From Bacillus sp. FJAT-45350 (GTDB lineage: Bacteria > Bacillota > Bacilli > Bacillales > NISU01), in the NCBI RefSeq assembly GCF_002335805.1, contig NZ_NISU01000002.1:324838-388837 (forward strand): a stretch of DNA of 64,000 nucleotides. The letters are read 5' to 3'. Of the stretch, positions 26,985 through 35,813 are shown piece after piece (the stretch's first letter is position 1; each line of letters starts with the position of its first letter). Both the position numbers and the translations under genes were made by a program. Under the pieces are notes generated by a model that saw nothing but the letters and a program-made list of their open reading frames with translations, was not told the DNA's origin and searched no databases.

Positions 26985-26992
26985 CATACAAT
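26985..26992 (+). promoter_or_regulatory. sigma-E-like -10 box before the HD exonuclease gene
   Basis: CATACAAT equals the sigma-E -10 consensus and lies 32 nt before the start. The expected -35 region 14 nt upstream reads TTTATTA, a poor match. Confidence 0.3.
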
Positions 26993-27023
26993 GGTAGTAT
27001 CAACTCTAACTGGGGGAATGGGA

Positions 27024-27980
27024 ATGGCGAGTTTGTTAGAGAAAAAAGAAGGAGAGCGTATGGTTGACTTCTTTATTATTAAAGAAAGGGAAGTCAGTAT
27101 TGCCTCAAATGGAAGTGAATATATCTCCTTTACGTTAGGGAAAGGTTCGGAAACTATAAGAGCTAGAATTTGGGATGTGTCAGCTGAGCAAAAGGAACTT
27201 TTTATGAAGCGTTCGGTCGTAAAAGTTGATGCAACAGTTACCATGTACCGAAATCAAAAACAATTGACGATTCAAAGAATTCGTCTTGCAACAGATGAAG
27301 ATCCTATTCGTGTGCAAGACTTATTAATCTCTGGGAATATATCTCGTGAAGATTTATGGGTGGAGCTTCGAATGTGTATAGAGGAAATCCAATCTCCAGT
27401 GTTAAGTCGTATGATAAAGAGCATTTTAGCAAAAAAAGAAGTACGGGACTCGTTGACGACGATTCCAGCGGCGAAACAATACCATCATGCTTATTATGCC
27501 GGGTTACTGGAGCACATTGTTAGTTTGTGTCAAGGGTCATTGCAATTATTACCGTTTTATCCACATGTAGATAAAGACTGTGTTCTTGCTAGCTGTATCC
27601 TTCATGATATAGGGAAAACAAAAGCATTGTCAGATCCGATTGCTCCTGATTATACAACTGAAGGAGAACTAGTTGGCCATGTTGTGTTAGGGATAGAAAT
27701 GGTAAATGAGGCAGCTTATGAAGCAGGAATTTCGACAAACAATGAAGAAGTAGTAGCAGTAAAGCATTGTATGCTATGTCATTATAGCGACAATGGAGAA
27801 GAGTTAGGGGGGACAGTTTTAGGAAAAACTGCTGAAGCAATTTTTTTCTCTCAACTTGACCAGCTTGATACAAAGATGAATGCGTTACTACAAGTCAAAG
27901 ATAGTGCAGAGGACGGATGGAGCTATTCACCAATGCTGAAACGTAGAGTTTTTCTTAAAGAACAAAATCCTAAAGAGTAA
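27024..27980 (+). CDS. YhaM-like 3'-5' exoribonuclease (OB fold plus HD domain)
   Basis: A 318-aa protein with an N-terminal OB-type nucleic-acid-binding region (about 12-90) and an HD phosphohydrolase domain (about 150-300) with His154/155, His164 and the HD pair His194-Asp195 in CILHDIGK. This is the layout of B. subtilis YhaM, a 3'-5' exonuclease for RNA and DNA. It is clearly diverged from YhaM itself and may be a paralogue. I chose ATG 27024 with GGGGGA 7 nt upstream. It stands between ackA and a Lon-like gene, a position it does not have in B. subtilis. Confidence 0.82.
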   Translation: MASLLEKKEGERMVDFFIIKEREVSIASNGSEYISFTLGKGSETIRARIWDVSAEQKELFMKRSVVKVDATVTMYRNQKQLTIQRIRLATDEDPIRVQDLLISGNISREDLWVELRMCIEEIQSPVLSRMIKSILAKKEVRDSLTTIPAAKQYHHAYYAGLLEHIVSLCQGSLQLLPFYPHVDKDCVLASCILHDIGKTKALSDPIAPDYTTEGELVGHVVLGIEMVNEAAYEAGISTNNEEVVAVKHCMLCHYSDNGEELGGTVLGKTAEAIFFSQLDQLDTKMNALLQVKDSAEDGWSYSPMLKRRVFLKEQNPKE

Positions 27981-28075
27981 ATGAATTAAATGATGATAGA
28001 GGCTGTCTCCTAGAATCTTTTTTGAAAGTTTTTTAGTAGCCGGTCCTCTTCTGTTAATAAAAAGGGGAACTAGAC

Positions 28076-30493
28076 ATGGCACATAAAACGAAAGTACAAA
28101 CGTATGAACTAGCGACTAGATTTGATAGCAACCAGTTTCCATTTGAAACAACTGCAGAAGTAGAAAAACTGACTGCAGAAATTATTGGGCAGGATAAAGC
28201 AGTTCGTGCAATGAATTTTGGTTTAAAGGTTAAACAAGAGGGATACCATCTTTTCTTAGTTGGACCAACGGGTACAGGGAAAACGACGTATGCTCATTCA
28301 AAGGTATTAGAACATGCAAAGGAATTAGAGACACCAAGTGATTGGGTGTACGTATATAATTTTCAAACTCCAGATAGACCGATAGCAATTCCTCTTCCTC
28401 CAGGTAAAGGGGTTATTTTTCAAAGACATATGGAACGTTTGTTAGAGGAAATTACTATAGAAATAGATAAAGCCTTAACTAGTAAGCAATATGAGTTTCA
28501 AAAAGCTGATTTAATCCAATTACATGGGGAAGAAGTAGATAAAAAGTGGGAATACTTAGAAGAGATAGCTTATAAAGAACGTTTCTTAATTGAAAAAAGT
28601 GAAACTGGTATTGCTGCAATTCCTTTAAACGACCGTGAAGAACCACATGATGATGAATCGTATCACAAATTAACTAAGGAAGAACAGCAAGAGATAATAG
28701 AGAAAACGCGAGAATTAAATAAAGAATTAAGTACGATTGTACGAGCTATTCAATCAGCAGAGAAGGTTTTGGATGAAAAGCTAGAAGAATTAGAGAAGTC
28801 ATCCGTTTACGAAAATATTCATTTTCTTGTAAAGGAACTACAAGATGAGTACGCTTCCAATGAGAAGGTTGTAGCCTATTTAACAGAGGTTGAAAAAGAT
28901 GTAATTGCCAGTAGAAATGATTTTCATGAGCAAGAGAAGGAAGAAGAGGATCTTATGTCTCTACTTTCTCCAAAGCAGGAAAAGAAGGACGAGCATAGAT
29001 ATCAAGTGAATGTATTTGTCAACCATAACAATACAGATGGAGCGCCTGTCGTTCATGAGAGTAACCCTACTTATGGAAATCTGTTTGGAAAGTTTGAATA
29101 TAAAGGCTCATTTGGAACTGTGGTCACTAATTTTACATTAATGAAGCCAGGTGCTTTTCATATTTCAGCAGGTGGATATTGTATTATCCAAGCATCGGAG
29201 CTAGTTAGTAACCCATATTCATGGCTTGCACTGAAACGAATGATGAAAACTGGAGAATTACGAATAGAAAATCCATTAGAAGAAACAGGAGTTACAGCAA
29301 CAAGTGGCCTAAAACCAGAACCGATTCCAGTCCAAACAAAACTAATTCTAATTGGAACGCATCAGCTATACCATATTTTATCCGAGTATGATGAAGACTT
29401 TGGAAAATATTTTAAAGTGAAAGTTGATTTTGATGTACAGATGGAGCGAAACGTGGAGCATTGCATGAAATATGCCTCATTCGTTGCCTCATACTGTGCA
29501 AATAATGATTTACGTCATTTTACTAGAGATGCACTTGCGAGAGTAATTGATTATAGTACAAGACTAGCAGAGGATCAAAGTAAACTATCAACTAGCTTTC
29601 ATCATGTAACGGAGATATTAGTTGAGGCAAACTTCTGGGCAGATGAAGAAAATAGTCAGTTTGTCGAGAAGTCTCATGTACGTAAAGCGTTAAAAGAACG
29701 TTTTACTCGTAATAATTTAATTGAAGAAAAGATTAAAGAAATGATTGATGATGGCACAATCATGATTAAAACAGATGGGGAAGTTGTCGGTCAAATTAAT
29801 GGCTTATCTGTTTTAAATACAGGTGGCTATTCATTTGGACAGCCCAATAAAATTACTGCAAGAACATATATAGGTCCGAAGGGAATAGTTAATATTGACC
29901 GAGAATCTTATTTAAGTGGCCCTATCCATGCAAAGGGCTTAATGATATTAACAGGCTTTATTCAAGGGGAGTTTGCTCAAGATGGACCTTTACCATTGTC
30001 TGCTAGTATTACGTTCGAGCAATCGTATGACATGATTGATGGGGATAGTGCTTCAAGTACTGAGTTATATGCAATATTATCTTCACTATCAAATATTCCA
30101 ATTAAACAAGGGATTGCCGTAACAGGTTCTGTGAATCAGTGGGGAGAAATTCAACCAATTGGTGGAGTGAACGAAAAGATTGAAGGATTTTTCTATACAT
30201 GTAAAGCTAGAGGATTTACAGGGGGCCAAGGTGTGATCATCCCAATTCAAAACAAGAAAAACCTAATGTTACGCAATGAGGTTATTGAAGCTATTGAAAA
30301 AGGACTGTTTACCATTTGGGCTGTAAGTACGATTAGTGAAGGAATTGAAATTCTTACTGGGATTACAGCTGGAGAGCGTGACCAATTAGGTAAGTTTGAA
30401 GAAGGGACTGTTTTTCATCGTGTTGAGAAACGATTACATACGATGATATCAACTTTTCGTAGAGGGAAGGTCATTGCTAAAGAGAAAGTATAG
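28076..30493 (+). CDS. Lon-like ATP-dependent protease (AAA_32/LonC type)
   Basis: An 805-aa protein with an N-terminal ATPase module carrying an intact Walker A, GPTGTGKT (63-70), a long charged helical insertion (about 130-320), and a C-terminal Lon protease domain. The catalytic dyad is present: Ser658 in DGDSASSTE and Lys701 in GGVNEKIEG. It differs from LonA (no N-terminal substrate domain) and from B. subtilis LonB, and resembles the LonC/YcbZ group. AAAAGGGGAA precedes the ATG. An EcsC family gene follows after 14 nt, so the two are probably cotranscribed. The substrate is unknown. Confidence 0.85.
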   Translation: MAHKTKVQTYELATRFDSNQFPFETTAEVEKLTAEIIGQDKAVRAMNFGLKVKQEGYHLFLVGPTGTGKTTYAHSKVLEHAKELETPSDWVYVYNFQTPDRPIAIPLPPGKGVIFQRHMERLLEEITIEIDKALTSKQYEFQKADLIQLHGEEVDKKWEYLEEIAYKERFLIEKSETGIAAIPLNDREEPHDDESYHKLTKEEQQEIIEKTRELNKELSTIVRAIQSAEKVLDEKLEELEKSSVYENIHFLVKELQDEYASNEKVVAYLTEVEKDVIASRNDFHEQEKEEEDLMSLLSPKQEKKDEHRYQVNVFVNHNNTDGAPVVHESNPTYGNLFGKFEYKGSFGTVVTNFTLMKPGAFHISAGGYCIIQASELVSNPYSWLALKRMMKTGELRIENPLEETGVTATSGLKPEPIPVQTKLILIGTHQLYHILSEYDEDFGKYFKVKVDFDVQMERNVEHCMKYASFVASYCANNDLRHFTRDALARVIDYSTRLAEDQSKLSTSFHHVTEILVEANFWADEENSQFVEKSHVRKALKERFTRNNLIEEKIKEMIDDGTIMIKTDGEVVGQINGLSVLNTGGYSFGQPNKITARTYIGPKGIVNIDRESYLSGPIHAKGLMILTGFIQGEFAQDGPLPLSASITFEQSYDMIDGDSASSTELYAILSSLSNIPIKQGIAVTGSVNQWGEIQPIGGVNEKIEGFFYTCKARGFTGGQGVIIPIQNKKNLMLRNEVIEAIEKGLFTIWAVSTISEGIEILTGITAGERDQLGKFEEGTVFHRVEKRLHTMISTFRRGKVIAKEKV

Positions 30494-30507
30494 TGAGGTG
30501 ATAGAAA

Positions 30508-31362
30508 GTGGCGTTGACTGAAAGAGAAGAAAAGCTATGGATTGAGATAGAAAGTTGGGAGCAACAGTTTTTTAACTATGAACCAACAGATTTTGAAATG
30601 ACGTATCAAAAATGGCTTCAAACAGGCTTACTTCAGCTAGGAGAAAAGAAACAAGAAAAGCTACTAGATTTTGTTGATAATGTATTGTTTCACCTTCATG
30701 CATTGATCCAAAATTCTCGCTTTAATGAAGATTCTAGAAACCGTTTATTGTCACAAGCGAGAGTATTCAATGGGGAAATAACGGATATTCTGGATATGAA
30801 AAAACTTTCAATAGAGCAACTAAACTATATTGCATCTCAACAGATGGCAAAACAGAGGTTGTTTTCTTTTGGACAAGGTGGTTTATCTGGGATGGGAGGA
30901 GTTCTTTTACTCGGAATTGATCTTCCTGCAATGCTCGCAATAAATATGAGAGCGATACAGCAAATTGCGCTGACATACGGATATGATTTAAAACACCCCT
31001 CTGAAATGATGATTGCACTTAAAGTATTTCATGCATCATCATTACCTAAAGATTTACAGCATCAAGCTTGGAATCAATTATTTGATGATGTGGCAACAGA
31101 GCAAGAAGAGTGGTTCTATGGTGGAAGTGAGGAAGTTACAGATATATCATGGCTCCAACAACCGATTCGACAAATGCTTAAAGCACTTGGAATTGTCATG
31201 CTAAGAAAGAAGCTTATACAGGGAGTACCTCTAATTGGAATGGCTTTCGGTGCAACAATGAATTATCAATTTACAAGACAAGTTACTGAGGTAGCACATC
31301 ATTTTTATCAGAAGAGATTTTTATTAGATAAAGCAAGTAATGGAATTATAAATTATGAGTGA
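30508..31362 (+). CDS. EcsC family protein
   Basis: A 284-aa protein with the EcsC domain across most of its length, including the hydrophobic glycine-rich stretch GGLSGMGGVLLLGIDLPAMLAINMRAI (about 133-160) and another near 230-255. EcsC is tied to an ABC exporter in B. subtilis, but this is a free-standing relative with unknown function. GTG start with TGAGGTGA upstream. It probably forms an operon with the Lon-like gene. Its last codons (IINYE and stop) lie inside a heptamer repeat block, so the C-terminus may have been changed by repeat insertion. Confidence 0.85.
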   Translation: MALTEREEKLWIEIESWEQQFFNYEPTDFEMTYQKWLQTGLLQLGEKKQEKLLDFVDNVLFHLHALIQNSRFNEDSRNRLLSQARVFNGEITDILDMKKLSIEQLNYIASQQMAKQRLFSFGQGGLSGMGGVLLLGIDLPAMLAINMRAIQQIALTYGYDLKHPSEMMIALKVFHASSLPKDLQHQAWNQLFDDVATEQEEWFYGGSEEVTDISWLQQPIRQMLKALGIVMLRKKLIQGVPLIGMAFGATMNYQFTRQVTEVAHHFYQKRFLLDKASNGIINYE

Positions 31363-31408
31363 TGAGTTTTGAATTGAAATTAAGCATTCATAACCCATAA
31401 TTCAGCAT
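31346..31408. repeat. 7-bp-phased repeat block overlapping the EcsC stop (locus 3)
   Basis: Nine consecutive heptamers: TTATAAA, TTATGAG, TGATGAG, TTTTGAA, TTGAAAT, TAAGCAT, TCATAAC, CCATAAT, TCAGCAT. The first half is the TTATGNN unit and the second half is its complement, as at locus 1. The EcsC stop codon is in the third unit. Confidence 0.75.
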
Positions 31409-31409
31409 T

Positions 31410-31457
31410 AAAAAAAGGTCCTATGATTTCTTAAATAAAATCATAGGATCTTTTTTA
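31410..31457. terminator. bidirectional terminator
   Basis: AAAAAAGGTCCTATGATTT pairs with AAATCATAGGATCTTTTTT; it serves the EcsC gene and the convergent small gene. Confidence 0.88.
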
Positions 31458-31769
31458 TTGGTGTACTTTAGCTGTTACTTCTTCACTTTTGCGATACCAA
31501 ATCCATAGGTCATTAATGATCGATGCATGCTCGGCTATTTCACGATTTAATTCGCATGAGCGTTGGAAGTTATCTTCGTTGTATAGTTGTTCTTGTTTTC
31601 TATTAATTATCGTTTCTATATTGGAGATTCTTTCAGGTATTTGACCTCGAATTTGCTCCCATTGAAAAATAATCTTAGCTTGAGTATCAGTTTCTATGTC
31701 GTCCCATTCATTATGAAGAACGGGAATACTAATACCTAGGCGGTCGTTATATAAAAATTCAAAATTCAC
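31455..31769 (-). CDS. conserved-looking hypothetical protein, 104 aa
   Basis: I do not recognise this protein. It is soluble and helical, rich in Glu, Ile and Asn, with a Trp-containing start (NEWDDIETDTQAKIIFQWEQIRGQIPERI) and end (IINDLWIWYRKS). GTG start with GGGGGTGTGAG upstream, and a good shared terminator directly after the stop, support a real gene. It is convergent with the EcsC gene. An upstream 62-codon frame on the same strand lacks these signals. Confidence 0.65.
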   Translation of the reverse strand: MNFEFLYNDRLGISIPVLHNEWDDIETDTQAKIIFQWEQIRGQIPERISNIETIINRKQEQLYNEDNFQRSCELNREIAEHASIINDLWIWYRKSEEVTAKVHQ

Positions 31770-32082
31770 TTCTCACACCCCCACTCTATTATTGTACATG
31801 AAAGTGACAAATATTTGAACAGATTTGCACACTGGAAACAAAAATAAATGGCTTCATGATTCAATAGTTTTTGAGTTGCTATTTTTTTTGTAAAGTTATT
31901 AAGCTTTTTTGCATAGTATGTGGATGAATATTTCATTAAGTATAGAGGCAACACACAAATATTACGAAATTTAAGTATACTTTTTACAAGTAGACCCTCC
32001 TATTCAAATAAGCTATAACTTTGAATAGAGCAGTTGTTTTAAACATACTGGAAAGTATTTTTAAAAAATTTTTAATAGGGTA

Positions 32083-32222
32083 TTGCCAAATAGTCAGATA
32101 GTTGATAAAGTATGAATATTAATTAGTTTAAAGTTAAATTTATGCACAAACTAAAGAGGAGCTATACCTCTTTTATATTTAATAGCAATGTATAAAAATT
32201 ATTAATCTAGTATTTATATTCA
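32083..32222 (+). promoter_or_regulatory. argG promoter with ARG-box-like operators
   Basis: A promoter candidate TTGCCA (32083-32088), 17-bp spacer and TAAAGT (32106-32111). Three sites resemble the ArgR/AhrC box TGAATAAAAATTCA: ATGAATATTAATTA at 32112-32125, TGTATAAAAATTATT at 32189-32203, and, on the minus strand, TGAATATAAATACT at 32209-32222. Arginine repression is expected for argGH in Bacillus; the sites are pattern matches only. Confidence 0.45.
32153..32178 (+). promoter_or_regulatory. leader hairpin, possible attenuator
   Basis: AAAGAGG pairs with CCTCTTT around AGCTATA, followed by TATATTT. If the promoter at 32083 is right, this lies in the argG leader. Confidence 0.3.
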
Positions 32223-32247
32223 CTAGCCTATAGGAGGAATTATTAAA

Positions 32248-33453
32248 ATGAGTAAGAAAAAAGTAGTGTTAGCGTATTCAGGTGGACTTGATACATCAGT
32301 AGCAATTAAATGGCTTGGGGACCAAGGTTGGGATGTAATCGCTGTTGGTCTAGATGTAGGAGAAGGTAAGGACTTAGACTTTATTAAACAAAAAGCATTA
32401 GATGTTGGCGCGATTGAATCTTATACAATTGATGCAAAGAAAGAATTTGCTGAAGAATTTGTTTTACCAGCATTACAAGCACATACATTATATGAGCAAA
32501 AGTATCCACTAGTATCTGCTTTATCTCGTCCGTTGATTTCAAAGAAGTTAGTAGAAATTGCTGAAGAAACGAATGCAGATGCTGTGGCACATGGTTGTAC
32601 TGGTAAAGGAAATGACCAAGTTCGTTTTGAAGTAGCTATTCAATCATTAAATCCTGATTTAGAAGTATTAGCACCTGTTCGTGAGTGGGGCTGGTCTCGT
32701 GATGAGGAGATTGAGTACGCGAAGAAAAATAATATTCCAATTCCAATCGATTTAGACAATCCTTATTCAGTGGATGCTAACCTTTGGGGAAGAGCAAATG
32801 AGTGTGGAGTATTAGAAGATCCTTGGGCAACTCCTCCAGAAGGTGCATATGAAATGACAGTGGCACTTGAGGATGCACCAAATGAAGCTGAATATGTGGA
32901 AATCGGTTTTGAAAAAGGTGTTCCAGTTACATTAAATGGTAAAGCATATGAGTTACATGAGCTAATCTTAGAAATGAATAAAATGGCAGGTAAACACGGG
33001 ATCGGACGTATTGATCATGTAGAAAACCGTCTTGTTGGAATCAAGTCTCGTGAAGTATATGAGTGTCCTGGTGCAATGACATTAATTAAAGCACATAAAG
33101 AGCTAGAAGATTTAACGTTAACGAAAGACGTTGCTCACTTTAAACCAGTAGTAAGTCAAAAGTTAGCTGAAATTATCTATAACGGATTATGGTTCTCTCC
33201 ATTACAACCAGCATTACAAGCGTTCCTAAAAGAAACACAACAATCTGTAACAGGTGAAGTACGTGTAAAACTATTTAAAGGGCATGCTATTGTAGAAGGA
33301 CGTAAATCAGAGTTTTCTTTATATGATGAAAAGCTAGCAACTTACACACCAGAAGATGAATTTGATCATGCTGCTGCTGTTGGCTTTATTAAGCTTTGGG
33401 GATTACCTACAAAAGTTCACAGCTTAGTTAACAAGAAGGGGGTAAAACTGTGA
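32248..33453 (+). CDS. argG: argininosuccinate synthase
   Basis: Joins citrulline and aspartate using ATP in arginine synthesis. The 401-aa protein has the N-type ATP pyrophosphatase motif [11 protein letters not shown] (9-19), [14 protein letters not shown] and other family blocks along its length. TAGGAGGAA precedes the ATG. Its stop overlaps the argH GTG start by 4 nt, so the two are translationally coupled. Confidence 0.97.
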   Translation: MSKKKVVLAYSGGLDTSVAIKWLGDQGWDVIAVGLDVGEGKDLDFIKQKALDVGAIESYTIDAKKEFAEEFVLPALQAHTLYEQKYPLVSALSRPLISKKLVEIAEETNADAVAHGCTGKGNDQVRFEVAIQSLNPDLEVLAPVREWGWSRDEEIEYAKKNNIPIPIDLDNPYSVDANLWGRANECGVLEDPWATPPEGAYEMTVALEDAPNEAEYVEIGFEKGVPVTLNGKAYELHELILEMNKMAGKHGIGRIDHVENRLVGIKSREVYECPGAMTLIKAHKELEDLTLTKDVAHFKPVVSQKLAEIIYNGLWFSPLQPALQAFLKETQQSVTGEVRVKLFKGHAIVEGRKSEFSLYDEKLATYTPEDEFDHAAAVGFIKLWGLPTKVHSLVNKKGVKL

Positions 33454-34835
33454 CAAAGCTTTGGGGAGGTCGTTTTACAAAAACAGCCGAGGAGTGGGTC
33501 GATGAATTCGGCGCCTCCATCGGCTTTGACCAAAATCTAGTTGAAGAAGACATCGAGGGCAGTTTGGCACATGTGAAAATGCTAGGTAAGTGTGGAATTC
33601 TCCCTGTCGAAGATGTGAACAAAATCACTGAAGGGTTAAAAAAAATCCTAGAGAAAGCCCAAAAAGGTGAATTAGAATATTCCATTCAAAATGAGGATAT
33701 TCATTTAAATGTTGAAAAGTTTCTTATTGATGAAGTTGGTCCTGTTGGCGGGAAACTACATACTGGAAGAAGTCGTAATGACCAAGTAGCAACTGATATG
33801 CACCTTTACTTACGCAACCAAGTGAAGGAAATCTTAAGTGAGATTAAAAACTTACAAAGAGCATTGGTATTGCAAGCGAAAGGACATGTTGAGACATTAA
33901 TTCCAGGATATACGCATTTACAACGTGCACAGCCTGTATCATTTGCTCATCACTTATTAGCATATTTCTGGATGCTTGAGCGTGATTATGAACGATTAGA
34001 GGACGGGTTAAAGCGTGTGAATATTTCACCACTTGGTGCAGGTGCACTAGCTGGTACAACATTCCCAATTGACCGTCATTATAGTGCGGAACTATTAGGA
34101 TTTGATGGAATTTATGAAAATAGCTTAGATGCTGTAAGCGACCGTGATTTTATTCTTGAATTTTTAAGCAGTTCTTCTATTGCGATGATGCACTTATCTC
34201 GTTTATGTGAAGAAATCATTCTTTGGTCATCACAGGAGTTCCGTTTTATTGAATTAGACGACGCATTTGCTACAGGAAGCAGTATTATGCCTCAAAAGAA
34301 AAATCCTGATATGGCTGAGTTAATCAGAGGAAAAACAGGCCGTGTATACGGAAATTTATTCTCGTTATTAACAACTTTAAAAGGTCTTCCTCTAGCGTAT
34401 AACAAGGATATGCAAGAAGACAAGGAAGGTATGTTTGATACAGTAACGACGATTAAAGGATCTCTAAAAATCTTTACAGGTATGATTGAATCGATGACTG
34501 TAAATACAGACGTGATGGAGAAAGCGACACACTCTGATTTTTCAAATGCAACTGAACTAGCTGATTACTTAGCTAGCAAGGGAATGCCATTTAGAGATGC
34601 TCATGAAGTAGTAGGAAAATTAGTTCTTCAATGCATCCAGAAAGGTATCTTCTTATTAGATTTACCGTTTGCTGATTATAAAGTAGCGAGCGAACTATTT
34701 GAAGAGGATATTTTCGAAGTTCTTCAACCAAAAACAGTTGTAGCTAGAAGAAATAGCGCTGGTGGAACAGGGTTTGAACAGGTAAAGAAAGCATTAGTTT
34801 TAGCAGAAGAAAAGATTGAAAAGACATTGGCATAA
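33450..34835 (+). CDS. argH: argininosuccinate lyase
   Basis: Splits argininosuccinate into arginine and fumarate. The 461-aa fumarase/aspartase superfamily protein carries the signature [12 protein letters not shown] and the active-site segments [14 protein letters not shown] and [12 protein letters not shown]-like ([18 protein letters not shown]). GTG start inside GTGA overlapping the argG stop, with AAGGGGG upstream. Last gene of the argGH operon. Confidence 0.97.
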   Translation: MTKLWGGRFTKTAEEWVDEFGASIGFDQNLVEEDIEGSLAHVKMLGKCGILPVEDVNKITEGLKKILEKAQKGELEYSIQNEDIHLNVEKFLIDEVGPVGGKLHTGRSRNDQVATDMHLYLRNQVKEILSEIKNLQRALVLQAKGHVETLIPGYTHLQRAQPVSFAHHLLAYFWMLERDYERLEDGLKRVNISPLGAGALAGTTFPIDRHYSAELLGFDGIYENSLDAVSDRDFILEFLSSSSIAMMHLSRLCEEIILWSSQEFRFIELDDAFATGSSIMPQKKNPDMAELIRGKTGRVYGNLFSLLTTLKGLPLAYNKDMQEDKEGMFDTVTTIKGSLKIFTGMIESMTVNTDVMEKATHSDFSNATELADYLASKGMPFRDAHEVVGKLVLQCIQKGIFLLDLPFADYKVASELFEEDIFEVLQPKTVVARRNSAGGTGFEQVKKALVLAEEKIEKTLA

Positions 34836-34839
34836 AAGT

Positions 34840-34885
34840 AAAACACTGAAAAAAGGGAAAACTGAACTTTTTTCAGTGTTTTTTG
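34840..34885 (+). terminator. terminator of argGH
   Basis: AAACACTGAAAAAAG pairs with CTTTTTTCAGTGTT, followed by TTTT. Confidence 0.88.
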
Positions 34886-34894
34886 TAATAAAAT

Positions 34895-34933
34895 AAAAAG
34901 CTCAAGAAATCAACACTGCTGATTTCTTGAGCT
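34895..34933 (-). terminator. terminator of uspA
   Basis: On the minus strand AGCTCAAGAAATCA pairs with TGATTTCTTGAGCT, followed by TTTTATTTTATT. Confidence 0.88.
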
Positions 34934-34956
34934 AGAGCTTGTTTATATAAATTTAA

Positions 34957-35394
34957 TTATTGACGTACAATTAATACGTCACATTTAGAGTTACGTACGA
35001 TAGACTCAGATACACTTCCGATTAAAATACGTTCTACAGCATTTAAACCAGTAGCTCCAGTAATGATTAAATCGATTTCGTGTTTGTCTGCTAATTCTCT
35101 AGGAATTTTCACCTTTGGAGAGCCGTAATCAAGTACTGTTGTGATATTTGAAACACCTGCTTCTTCTGCATCTGTTTTGTATTGCTCAAGAAGTTCTTTA
35201 CCATATTCTTCAGCGCGAGTTGCAACTGTACGGTCATATTGTTCTACAGTAGCAAATGCTCTTGTATCTAAAATATGCGCAATGACAAGTGTTGCATCTT
35301 CTTTCTTTGCTACATTAAATGCTTTTTTTAACGCTACTTTCGCTTCGTCAGAACCATCAACAGCAACTAGAATATTTTTGTAGTTTTTTTCCAT
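34957..35394 (-). CDS. universal stress protein, UspA family
   Basis: A 145-aa single-domain Usp. The ATP-binding pattern G-x2-G-x9-G-S is intact in GATGLNAVERILIGSVS (about 113-129), so this is the nucleotide-binding subclass. It ends VRNSKCDVLIVRQ as usual. Agrees with the YxiE-type UspA proteins of bacilli. AGGGGGAGTG precedes the ATG, and TGC-TATAAT at 35444-35452 (minus strand) is a probable extended -10. Confidence 0.93.
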   Translation of the reverse strand: MEKNYKNILVAVDGSDEAKVALKKAFNVAKKEDATLVIAHILDTRAFATVEQYDRTVATRAEEYGKELLEQYKTDAEEAGVSNITTVLDYGSPKVKIPRELADKHEIDLIITGATGLNAVERILIGSVSESIVRNSKCDVLIVRQ

Positions 35395-35539
35395 TGTGTT
35401 TCACTCCCCCTAAGGTAATATGTTTGTATGTCTATAACGCTATTATAGCATGAATATTATGACAAAAATAAGTACTTGTCATACAATTTCATAAATTGTT
35501 AATAATAAGCTGGACTTACAAAATATATTAGGGGGACTT

Positions 35540-35683
35540 ATGGTGAAAGAGCATAAACTTCACGGGACGATTTATGATGTTGAGGGAGAAATGATGGTCC
35601 ATGAACAATTGATGGATTCTTATCGGGTTGGAGTCATTAGTGATAATAGAAATAATGAATCAAACGAAGTAGAAGAGAATTAA
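35540..35683 (+). CDS. hypothetical protein, 47 aa
   Basis: A short frame, MVKEHKLHGTIYDVEGEMMV..., with TAGGGGGA 5 nt before its ATG and a clear terminator 14 nt after its stop. It is hydrophilic and acidic, with no membrane segment. I do not recognise it. The flanking signals argue for a real gene. Confidence 0.55.
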   Translation: MVKEHKLHGTIYDVEGEMMVHEQLMDSYRVGVISDNRNNESNEVEEN

Positions 35684-35696
35684 GCAAGGATAACGG

Positions 35697-35727
35697 GCAC
35701 ACAAAAACTTGTGTGCTTATTTTTTTA
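35697..35727 (+). terminator. terminator of the 47-aa gene
   Basis: GCACACAA pairs with TTGTGTGC, followed by TTATTTTTTT. Confidence 0.85.
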
Positions 35728-35813
35728 CTATCATAGTGAATAATAGTAAGATCATAAACAAGAAAGAAATGAATGAATACATAAATTATTTCGCTATAGA
35801 TAGGAGAATCGCT

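Larger units (their letters stand above)
31770..32247. other. long intergenic region before argG
   Basis: This 478-bp AT-rich gap holds the ribosome site of the 104-aa gene at its left edge and the argG promoter, ARG-box-like sites and a leader hairpin at its right end. The middle (about 31800-32080) shows no gene or clear structure. Confidence 0.6.

Noticed and set aside
31766-31954. 62-codon minus-strand frame upstream of the 104-aa gene
   Set aside because: No ribosome site and a composition typical of AT-rich intergenic DNA.
35460-35481. TGACAA-N10-TTGTCA inverted repeat upstream of uspA
   Set aside because: Only 6-bp arms in AT-rich DNA; likely by chance.
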